A DNA stretch of 64,000 bases, taken from the NCBI GenBank assembly GCA_036496285.1, contig DASXLI010000030.1, forward strand, positions 1 to 64,000, read 5' to 3'. Made by a program: the position numbers and the translations under genes. The notes under the pieces are model-generated. The model was not told the origin of the DNA and did no database searches. It saw nothing but the letters and a program-made list of their open reading frames with translations. The DNA comes from DP-19 sp036496285. Lineage in GTDB: Bacteria > Desulfobacterota > Binatia > UTPRO1. Position 1 is the first letter of the stretch. Every line of letters starts with the position of its first letter. Positions 35,788 through 43,068 of this stretch are shown one piece after another.

Positions 35788-36834
35788 ATGGCAGTGAAAG
35801 TCGCGATCAACGGTTTTGGCCGCATCGGCCGCCTCGTCTTCCGTGCCCTCGTCGAGCAGGGCCTCCTCGGCTCGAAGCTCGACGTGGTGGCGGTCGGCGA
35901 CATCGTGCCGGCCGACAACCTCGCCTACCTGCTCAAGTACGACTCGGTGCAAGGGCGCTTCCGGGGCGAGGTCGGCTCGAGGAAATCGTCCGCCGACAAG
36001 GCCGACGACGACGTCCTCGTGGTCGACGGGCGGGAGATCGCGGTGGTGAGCGCCAAGACGCCCGCCGAGCTGCCCTGGGGAAAGCTCGGTGTCCAGATCG
36101 TCATCGAGTCGACCGGGCTCTTCACCGAGGCCGCGAAGGCCCAGGGCCACATCACCGCCGGGGCCAAGAAGGTGATCATCTCCGCGCCCGGCAAGGGCGA
36201 GGACATCACGATCGTCATGGGCGTCAACGACGACAAGTACGACCCGACGAAACACCACGTCATCTCCAACGCCTCCTGCACCACCAATTGCCTGGCGCCG
36301 GTGGTGCACGTGCTCCTGAAGGAGGGCTTCGGCATCGAGGAAGGCCTGATGACGACGGTGCACTCCTACACGGCAACGCAGAAGACCGTCGACGGTCCGT
36401 CGAAGAAGGACTGGAAGGGCGGCCGCACGGCGGCGCAGAACATCATTCCCTCGACGACGGGCGCGGCCAAGGCGGTCGGCCTCGTCTGCCCCGAGGTCAA
36501 AGGCAAGCTCACCGGCATGGCGTTCCGGGTGCCGACCCCGACGGTCTCCGTCGTCGACCTCACCGTCAAGACGGCGAAGAACACGTCGTACGACGAGATC
36601 AAGGCGGCGATGAAGAAGGCCTCGGAGACCTACCTGAAGGGTGTGCTGGAATACACCGAGGACGAGGTGGTCTCCTCCGACTTCATCCACTGCGCCGCGT
36701 CGTCGATCTTCGACGGCGGCTCGGGCATCGGGCTGAACGCGCGCTTCTTCAAGCTCATCGCCTGGTACGACAACGAGTGGGGCTACAGCCACCGCTGTGT
36801 CGACTTGCTGAAGAAGGTGGCGGCTACGATCTGA
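35788..36834 (+). CDS. gap: Glyceraldehyde-3-phosphate dehydrogenase
   Basis: 348 residues. NAD-binding INGFGRIGR at the start, catalytic Cys in SNASCTTNCLAP, the sugar-phosphate region TVHSYTATQKTVDGPSKKDWKGGR, and the C-terminal WYDNEWGYSHR. A ribosome binding site AAGGAG lies 7 bases before the ATG. It catalyses the NAD-linked glycolytic step. Convergent with glgP; the two overlap by 11 bases. Confidence 0.97.
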   Translation: MAVKVAINGFGRIGRLVFRALVEQGLLGSKLDVVAVGDIVPADNLAYLLKYDSVQGRFRGEVGSRKSSADKADDDVLVVDGREIAVVSAKTPAELPWGKLGVQIVIESTGLFTEAAKAQGHITAGAKKVIISAPGKGEDITIVMGVNDDKYDPTKHHVISNASCTTNCLAPVVHVLLKEGFGIEEGLMTTVHSYTATQKTVDGPSKKDWKGGRTAAQNIIPSTTGAAKAVGLVCPEVKGKLTGMAFRVPTPTVSVVDLTVKTAKNTSYDEIKAAMKKASETYLKGVLEYTEDEVVSSDFIHCAASSIFDGGSGIGLNARFFKLIAWYDNEWGYSHRCVDLLKKVAATI

Positions 36835-38968
36835 CGGCGTACATGGTCGTGACGTACTCGCGCACCATGCGTTCGGCCGTGAAGCGCGGGATGAGCGTGC
36901 GCATGGCGTGCTTCATCTTCCGCAGCCAACGCTCCGGAATTCCGCTCGCGCTGCGCTCGTAGAAGAGCGGCAGCACCTCGCCCTCGATCAGATCGAGGAC
37001 CGCCGCGGAGTCGTGGTCGTCCTGGGCCTGGGGGTCGCCGTCGGGTGACGCGATCCCCCAGCCGTTCGAGCCGTCGAAGGCCTCCGCCCACCAGCCGTCG
37101 AGCACGCTCAGGTTCAAGCCGCCGTTCAGGGCCACCTTCATCCCGCTGGTGCCGCTCGCCTCGAGCGGTGGCCGCGGCAGGTTGAGCCAGAGGTCGACAC
37201 CGGCGACGATGCGCGGCGCCATGTGCAGGTCGTAGTCCTCCAGGTAGACGACGCGCCGACCCACGTCCGGTGCCGACTTGATTCCGAAGATGTCGTGGAG
37301 GGTGTTCTTCGCTTCCTGATCCTGCGGGTGCGCCTTGCCGGCGACGACGATCTGCATCGGCGTCGCGCCGTCGGCGAGCAGGCGAAGGTTGCGCTCCGGA
37401 AAGCGCGACAGCAGGTACAGCCGCTTGTACGTCGCCACCCGTCGCGCGAAGCCGACGGTGAGGACGCCGGGATCGAACACCCGGGCGGCCTGCTCCACGT
37501 AGCTCGGCTCCTCGCCGCGCGCCAGCCGGTCATGCACGGACCGCGTTCGCGCGTACTCGACGAGAGTCCCGCGCAGGATGCCGCGGACCTCCCAGAGCTC
37601 GGCGTCGGGGATGGCGAGGATGCGGTCCCACAACGGGTCTTCGGCGGTCCGGCTGCGCCAATCGGGTCCCAGGTGGCGATCGAACAAGGCTTGCATCGGT
37701 GCGGCCATCCAGCTCCCAACGTGGACGCCGTTGGTGACGTGACCGATCGGGACGTCGTCGACGGAGCGATCGCTCCAGAGCGGATGCCACATCGCGCGCG
37801 CGACGGCACCGTGGAGCCGGGAAACGCCGTTCGCCGCCCGGCTGGTGCGCAGGGCGAGCGGCGTGATCGCGATGCCCGCCGGCTCGCCCGGATGCACCCG
37901 GCTGAAGTCGTAGAACGTCGCACGTGGCAGGCCGAGGCCGTCGAGGAAACCGCCGAGGACGGCCTCGACCTCGTTCTCGCCATAGCCCTCGTTGCCCGCG
38001 GGCACGGGGGTGTGGGTGGTGAAGACCGTTTCCTGCCGGACGCTGGCGAGCGATTCCTCGACCGAGTTGCCGGCGGCGATGCGATGTCGCAGGCGCTCGA
38101 AGCTGCCGAGCGCCGCGTGGCCTTCGTTCAGGTGCACGAGCGATGGCCGGACCCCGAGCGCGGCCAGCATGCGGGCCCCGGCGATCCCCAGCACGGCGTA
38201 CTGCGCGAGTCGCGTGTGCCGGTCGCCGACGTAGAGGCGCGAGGTGATCCAGCGGTCGATCGGGTGGTTGTCGTCGCGATCGGTGTCGAGCAGATAGAGC
38301 GCGACACGACCGACGTCGAGGCGCCACACCTGCACGTGGACCTCCCGGCCGCGAATCCCGACCGTCACCGTCAGCGGCTGGCCACCCGGTCTGGTGACGC
38401 GCGCTGCCGGCAGGCGGTCGAACGCGCAATCGACCCAGTACTCGTGCTGCCAACCGAGCGGATCGAGCCGCTGGTGGAAATAGCCCTGACGGTACGCCAG
38501 CCCGACTCCGACCATGGGAAGTGCCAGATCGGAGGCGGCCTTCAGAAGATCGCCCGCCAGGACTCCGAGACCGCCACCGTACACGGGCAGCGAGCAGTGA
38601 ACGGCGAACTCCGAGCAGAAGTACGCGATCGGCCGCTCGGCGGTGAACGGACCCGCGAAGGGCGGACGATCGAGATCCGCCGCCAGGGAGGCCACGGCGG
38701 CAGCGACGCGGGCGACGTAGCCGTCGTGCCGTGCGAGCTCCTGCAAACGATGCGGCGACGCGACCTCGATGAGGTAGCGCGGATTGCACACGCGCCGCCA
38801 GGTGGATTCGTCGATCTCGCCGAAGAGCGCCGCCTCCCCCGGCTGCCACATCCATCGGTAGTTGTAAGCGAGCCGTGCCAGTCCGAGGATCTCGGTTGGC
38901 AATCGCTCGGCGAGCTCGGCGACCGCACGCCCCATGGCGCGCGAGCCGTCATCGTCGATCGTCGTCAC
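36824..38968 (-). CDS. glgP: Alpha-glucan (glycogen) phosphorylase, DUF3417-containing type
   Basis: 714 residues, shorter than the classic 800-residue form, as usual for this bacterial type. The N-terminal block (AYNYRWMWQPGEAALFGEID) is DUF3417. FCSEFAVHCSLPVYGGGLGVLAGD, HLNEGHAALGSFERL, TVGFARRVATYKR and the pyridoxal-phosphate region EASGTSGMKVALNG (the Lys binds PLP) follow. It releases glucose-1-phosphate from glycogen. It starts 4 bases after the HDAC-like gene ends, so manC-like, HDAC-like and glgP form one minus-strand operon. Confidence 0.95.
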   Translation of the reverse strand: MTTIDDDGSRAMGRAVAELAERLPTEILGLARLAYNYRWMWQPGEAALFGEIDESTWRRVCNPRYLIEVASPHRLQELARHDGYVARVAAAVASLAADLDRPPFAGPFTAERPIAYFCSEFAVHCSLPVYGGGLGVLAGDLLKAASDLALPMVGVGLAYRQGYFHQRLDPLGWQHEYWVDCAFDRLPAARVTRPGGQPLTVTVGIRGREVHVQVWRLDVGRVALYLLDTDRDDNHPIDRWITSRLYVGDRHTRLAQYAVLGIAGARMLAALGVRPSLVHLNEGHAALGSFERLRHRIAAGNSVEESLASVRQETVFTTHTPVPAGNEGYGENEVEAVLGGFLDGLGLPRATFYDFSRVHPGEPAGIAITPLALRTSRAANGVSRLHGAVARAMWHPLWSDRSVDDVPIGHVTNGVHVGSWMAAPMQALFDRHLGPDWRSRTAEDPLWDRILAIPDAELWEVRGILRGTLVEYARTRSVHDRLARGEEPSYVEQAARVFDPGVLTVGFARRVATYKRLYLLSRFPERNLRLLADGATPMQIVVAGKAHPQDQEAKNTLHDIFGIKSAPDVGRRVVYLEDYDLHMAPRIVAGVDLWLNLPRPPLEASGTSGMKVALNGGLNLSVLDGWWAEAFDGSNGWGIASPDGDPQAQDDHDSAAVLDLIEGEVLPLFYERSASGIPERWLRKMKHAMRTLIPRFTAERMVREYVTTMYAVRS

Positions 38969-38972
38969 CGCC

Positions 38973-39950
38973 TTACAATGGCTGCCGACCGGGGTTCGCG
39001 CCAGTGCCCTGGGCGCGTGCCGCGTCTGGATCGTCCTCCTCCGTCAGCAGCCAACGGAAGAAGTTGTGATGGATGCGCCAGCTCGACGGTCCGTAGCCGC
39101 CCGCCGTGACGATCACGAGGGGCAGCGCGCGTCCCCACAGCTCGCGGACGACGAAACGGTCGCGATCGAGCATGCCGGCCTCCGTGAGATCGAAGTCCCC
39201 GAGCACGTCCTCGACGAACGGATCGCTGCCGGCGACGTAGACGGCGAAGTCGGGCTCGAAATCGCGCACGATCGCGGGCAGGTGCGTCCGTAACGCGTCG
39301 AGATAGGCCGCGTCGCCCGTGTGGGCGGGGAGCTCGACGTCACGGTTGTTGCGCTTGCGGATCCAGCACCAGTTGTTCCCATGCATCGAGAAGGTGAAGA
39401 CCGACTCGTCGGTCGCGAAGATCTCGGCGTTGCCGTTGCCGTGATGGCAGTCGAGATCGACGATCAGGGCGCGGCGGATCTTCCCGGCGCGTTGCAGGGC
39501 CCGGATCGCGATCGCGACGTCGGCGATCGCGCAGAATCCCTCCGCTTTGTCGGCCTGCGCGTGATGAAATCCGCCGCCCAGGTTCACGCCGATACCACGC
39601 CGTTCGACCGCGCCGCGTGCCGCCGCGACCGTCCCCCCGGTCGCGAAGAGGAAGGGGTCGAGGAGGCGCTCGCCCCAGGGGTGATCGGGATCGAGAAGCA
39701 GGAGCTTCGCCAGTGTGGCGGGCTTGCGGATCTCGTCGAGGTAGTGCGGCGGGTGGACGAGAAGCATCTCCTCCTCGGTCACCCGTGAAGGTGCGATGAA
39801 GTCGGCCGCGCGGACGAGGCCGTCGCCGACGAGCGCGTCGCGGATCCGGCGCGGCCGCTCGACGTCGAACGTGCCGCGCATGCCCGCCTCGCGGACGTCG
39901 TAGACGTAGTCGTCGCGGTAGAAGAGCTGGACGTGGGCGGCGGTGCGCAT
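38973..39950 (-). CDS. Histone-deacetylase-family (acetoin-utilisation/polyamine-type) deacetylase
   Basis: 325 residues from ATG at 39950. Zinc-deacetylase landmarks: HHAQADKAEGFCAIADVAIA (the His-His pair and tyrosine/phenylalanine region) and VDLDCHHGNGNAEIF with Asp/His zinc ligands. Bacterial relatives remove acetyl groups from small amines or from proteins such as acetyl-CoA synthetase. Lying in an operon with a glycogen phosphorylase suggests a role in acetyl/energy metabolism control, but the substrate is unknown. Confidence 0.9.
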   Translation of the reverse strand: MRTAAHVQLFYRDDYVYDVREAGMRGTFDVERPRRIRDALVGDGLVRAADFIAPSRVTEEEMLLVHPPHYLDEIRKPATLAKLLLLDPDHPWGERLLDPFLFATGGTVAAARGAVERRGIGVNLGGGFHHAQADKAEGFCAIADVAIAIRALQRAGKIRRALIVDLDCHHGNGNAEIFATDESVFTFSMHGNNWCWIRKRNNRDVELPAHTGDAAYLDALRTHLPAIVRDFEPDFAVYVAGSDPFVEDVLGDFDLTEAGMLDRDRFVVRELWGRALPLVIVTAGGYGPSSWRIHHNFFRWLLTEEDDPDAARAQGTGANPGRQPL

Positions 39951-39978
39951 GGTCGAGCGTCCCACGTCGTGTGCGTCC

Positions 39979-40899
39979 TCAGGCGGCGGTCCGGCTATTG
40001 CCCACCCACGGCGGAGTCCGTCCGAGCGCCTTGAACGTGTTCTCGATCGCCTTGCGTGTGCCCCAGTCGCTCCAGCCGACCCGTTCGGCACGCAGGGCGA
40101 CCATGTGCTCCGGGATGCGCGCCAGGAAGTCCCGCGAGAAGTTCCACGGCTGCAAGGCCGCATAGCTCCGGCCGAGGCATTCCTCGCCGCTCGCGAGCGC
40201 ATGCTCCATCGACGAGAGGTCCTCGGCTCGCTCGCGGCGCAGGAGCTCGAGGACGCGGCCGACCTCGAAGACCATGATGAACGAGTTCCACAGCCCGCCG
40301 CGGCGGACGATGGCGCGCGCATCCGCGGCCGAGGGTTTCTCGCGGAAGGCGCCGACGTGGAAGGCATGCTGCTCGCGCCCGTCGACCCCACCGCGTGACT
40401 CGACGTATCCGAGACCAGGCTCGGCCCGCTCGGGCCGGATACCGAGCAGCATGAGCTTCTCGGGAAGCTCATCGAGCAAGCGCGCGGCTCGTCGTACGTG
40501 GCGGAGCAGCTCGCTCTCGTTGTCGATGTAGTGGTCGCTCGGGAACACCGCGACACGCTTCACGCCCTGGCGTGCGAGGGTGAGCAGGCTCAAGAGCAAC
40601 CCCGGGCCGGTGTCGCGATTGGATGGCTGCACGACGACGTTCTCGAGCGGCAGGCGTGCGAGCTGCGCCCGTGCCAGCGGCAGGTGGTCGCGATTGACGA
40701 TCGCCATCGTGCGCTTGGGGGGTGCGAGCGGGTTGATGCGGTCGAGCGTGGCCTCGAGAAGCGAACGGTCGCCGACCAGGCGACAGTACTGCTTGGGAAT
40801 CGGCGCCCCCGCCACGCGGGCGGTCAGCTCGCGAAGGCGTGTCCCGTCGCCGCCCGCCAGGACCAGGTTCCAGACGTGGGGGGTCGTGTCTCGCCTCAT
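39979..40899 (-). CDS. Mannose-1-phosphate guanylyltransferase-like nucleotidyltransferase
   Basis: 306 residues from ATG at 40899, with GGAGGG just upstream. Signature LVLAGGDGTRLRELT, then P-K-Q-Y-C, FPSDHYI with the metal Asp, and FREKPSAADA. It lacks the C-terminal isomerase domain of bifunctional ManC. It would activate a sugar phosphate with GTP or another NTP. It is first in the operon with the deacetylase and glycogen phosphorylase. Confidence 0.85.
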   Translation of the reverse strand: MRRDTTPHVWNLVLAGGDGTRLRELTARVAGAPIPKQYCRLVGDRSLLEATLDRINPLAPPKRTMAIVNRDHLPLARAQLARLPLENVVVQPSNRDTGPGLLLSLLTLARQGVKRVAVFPSDHYIDNESELLRHVRRAARLLDELPEKLMLLGIRPERAEPGLGYVESRGGVDGREQHAFHVGAFREKPSAADARAIVRRGGLWNSFIMVFEVGRVLELLRRERAEDLSSMEHALASGEECLGRSYAALQPWNFSRDFLARIPEHMVALRAERVGWSDWGTRKAIENTFKALGRTPPWVGNSRTAA

Positions 40900-41331
40900 C
40901 GTGCCCTCCGGGGTGGGCCGTCGGCCCCAGTTGCAAACCCCTCTGACCGTCTCCGATCGTGAGGACAAGGCGCTCGCCTGCGGCTCCGACGTGCGCGGTC
41001 TCCGCCTCGTCCTTCACGCACCATGCGCTCTGCGTCCTGCTCCGTCTACCTTGGAACGGAAACGATGCAACTTTGTGCACCATCGCAGGACGCAGGCCGA
41101 ACTCGTGGCTCATGGGCAGCCGCGGAGCAATCTCCTTGCCAGAGCATGCGCGAGCCGACGACGGCGCAACCCGCCGTCGGGCGAGGCGTCGGATGACCGG
41201 CAGCAACGCGCGGTCCTCGCGACCTTCCCATGCCTGCGAAGGATCCCGGCGCGACTTACCGCAGGTGACAAACCGGACGGCGCAATCGAGGACACCCGGG
41301 CGGCGCGCGCATGCATCATGGCACGTCATCG
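40900..41331. other. Divergent intergenic region, manC-like gene / WS/DGAT copy 2
   Basis: About 430 bases with no gene-like frame. The manC-like gene's ribosome binding site (GGAGGG) is at the left end and a sigma54-type promoter for the wax-ester synthase lies just past the right end. A TGCAACTTTGTGCA stretch near 41065-41080 has paired TGCA ends and could be a regulator site; I found no other clear structure. Confidence 0.35.
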
Positions 41332-41347
41332 TGGCACGTCGGATGCT
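41332..41347 (+). promoter_or_regulatory. Sigma54 -24/-12 promoter candidate for WS/DGAT copy 2
   Basis: TGGCACG-TCGG-ATGCT: all seven -24 positions match TGGCACG, and four of five -12 positions match TTGCW, with GG-N10-GC spacing. The expected start site is near 41358, so the ATG at 41361 would have an almost leaderless message. The earlier in-frame ATG at 41343 falls inside the -12 box and is therefore disfavoured. Confidence 0.6.
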
Positions 41348-41360
41348 TGACCTGATCCGT

Positions 41361-42797
41361 ATGGATACTCCCGCAGCAGAGCCACGCCACGCGGTGCCGC
41401 CGACGTTTCCACGCTTGTCTGGCGAGGACCTGACCTTCTGGTGGATGGACTCGCCGATGCAGCCGACGACGATGGCGATGCTGATCATCCTCGACCGTAC
41501 GCCCGACGAGAGGCTGCTCCGGAAAGCGTTCGAGCGAGCGGTTGTCGCGGTCCCGCGGCTCACGCAGCGCGTCGCGACGGCGCCCTTCACGATCACGCTA
41601 CCGCACTGGGAGCCCGATCCCACCTTCGACCTCGACTACCACCTGCGCCGCCACGCGCTCCCCCGCGCGCACGACCTCGAGGAGCTCTTCCGCGAGATCG
41701 CTCCGGTCTACGAGGCACCGTTCGACCGCTCGCGACCCCTGTGGGAGGCCCGCATCTACGAAGGCCTCGCCGACGGGCAGGCGGCGCTCTTCTTCAAGCT
41801 CCACCACGCGGTGGCCGACGGCGTCGGGGCGAACGCGATCTTCGCCGCGATGACGGATGCGTGCCGCGACGATGCCGCCTGTGTCGACGTACCGCCGCTG
41901 CCGGCGACGGCGGCGGGGTGGGCGTCCGAGCGCGGGATCGTCACGCGGGTGGCGGAGGCCGTTCGTGACCGCATCGAGCTCGACGTCAGCCGTGTCGGCT
42001 CCGTCGCCACGACGATGGTCGACGCCGTTCTCCACCCGACGCAGCTCGGACGGGCGCTCGAGATCGTACGCTCCATCACGGGCACATTGGCCTTCGACAG
42101 CGGCTCGCCGCTGCGCGGCGCGACCGGGCGCAAGCGGCGGATGACCGGCATCGCGTTGCCATTCGCGCAGATGCGTCGCGTGAAACACGCGCTCGGCGGG
42201 ACGATGATCGACGTGATCCTCGCGACGATGGCGCTCGCCATGGGCCGATGGCACGCCGAGCACGGCCTCGGTGAGGTCGCCGAGCTGATGACGCTCGTTC
42301 CGGTGAACCTGCGTCCCGCCGAGCAGTGGGGCGACGGCGGCGGTCTCGGCAACCGGGCCACCGGCATCCTCGTGCCGCTGCCGATCCGGATCGGGCACGT
42401 CCGGGAGACCTACGAGGTCATCCGTTCGCGCATGGCCGCGAAGAAGGCCGATCCGGCATCACACGCGACCCCGGCCATCGCGGAGATCTTGTCCGCGTTG
42501 CCACGCGGCCTCGTCAGTTGGATGACCGAGGCGACATTCTCGGTCGTCGACTTCATCGTCACCAACGTGCCCGGCGTGCTGGTGCCGCGCTACATGGCGG
42601 GCGCCGAGATCCTCGCTGCATATCCGTTCGCGCCGGTCGCACGCCACAGCCCGCTGAGCGTGGCGCTCTACGGCTACCGCGACGCGCTGTTCGTCGGCCT
42701 CGACGCCGACGAGGCGACGATGCCCGATCTCGACCGCTTCACGTCGATCCTGAGCGACACGTTCGCCGAGCTGTGTGGCGTCGCCGGCGTCGTCTGA
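41361..42797 (+). CDS. Wax ester synthase/diacylglycerol acyltransferase, copy 2
   Basis: 478 residues from ATG 41361 (ATG 41343 would add six). N-terminal PRLSGEDLTFWWMD, catalytic HHAVADG near residue 148, VDVILATMALAMGRWH, and the TNVPGVLVPRY loop. Same reaction class as copy 1 but clearly diverged in sequence. No good ribosome binding site precedes either ATG, which fits the short leader predicted from the sigma54 site. It is convergent with the STAS/AdhE operon. Confidence 0.92.
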   Translation: MDTPAAEPRHAVPPTFPRLSGEDLTFWWMDSPMQPTTMAMLIILDRTPDERLLRKAFERAVVAVPRLTQRVATAPFTITLPHWEPDPTFDLDYHLRRHALPRAHDLEELFREIAPVYEAPFDRSRPLWEARIYEGLADGQAALFFKLHHAVADGVGANAIFAAMTDACRDDAACVDVPPLPATAAGWASERGIVTRVAEAVRDRIELDVSRVGSVATTMVDAVLHPTQLGRALEIVRSITGTLAFDSGSPLRGATGRKRRMTGIALPFAQMRRVKHALGGTMIDVILATMALAMGRWHAEHGLGEVAELMTLVPVNLRPAEQWGDGGGLGNRATGILVPLPIRIGHVRETYEVIRSRMAAKKADPASHATPAIAEILSALPRGLVSWMTEATFSVVDFIVTNVPGVLVPRYMAGAEILAAYPFAPVARHSPLSVALYGYRDALFVGLDADEATMPDLDRFTSILSDTFAELCGVAGVV

Positions 42798-42834
42798 TCG
42801 GCGGCCGGTCGTCGAGGGGCTGGGGTGCGGGGCC

Positions 42835-43068
42835 CTATACGAGTCGCGCGACGTGCAGCGCCTTGTAGACGGACGGACGGGCCCGTTCGAGGCGCAGGGT
42901 TGCGCCGGCGGCGCGGACGACCTCGACGGCCGCGGCGACTGCCCGCAATCCCAGCGGATCGATGTACGCCAGGTCGCCGAGATCGATCGTGATCGTCGCG
43001 GCGCCGTCCGCGATCGCGCGCCGAACGTCATCCGCAAGGCCGTGGTCCGCGAAGCGTACGGCAGTCAT
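42835..43068 (-). CDS. STAS-domain protein (anti-sigma-factor-antagonist fold)
   Basis: 77 residues: a minimal STAS fold with TITIDLGDLAYIDPLGLRAVAAAVEVVRAAG. The phosphorylatable Ser of SpoIIAA-type proteins (D-S-S/T-G) is replaced in 'IDPLGL', so classic partner-switch phosphorylation is unlikely. Ribosome binding site GGAGG lies just upstream of the ATG, which overlaps the adhE stop (ATGA). It is the last gene of the adhE operon; its role there is unknown. Confidence 0.8.
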   Translation of the reverse strand: MTAVRFADHGLADDVRRAIADGAATITIDLGDLAYIDPLGLRAVAAAVEVVRAAGATLRLERARPSVYKALHVARLV

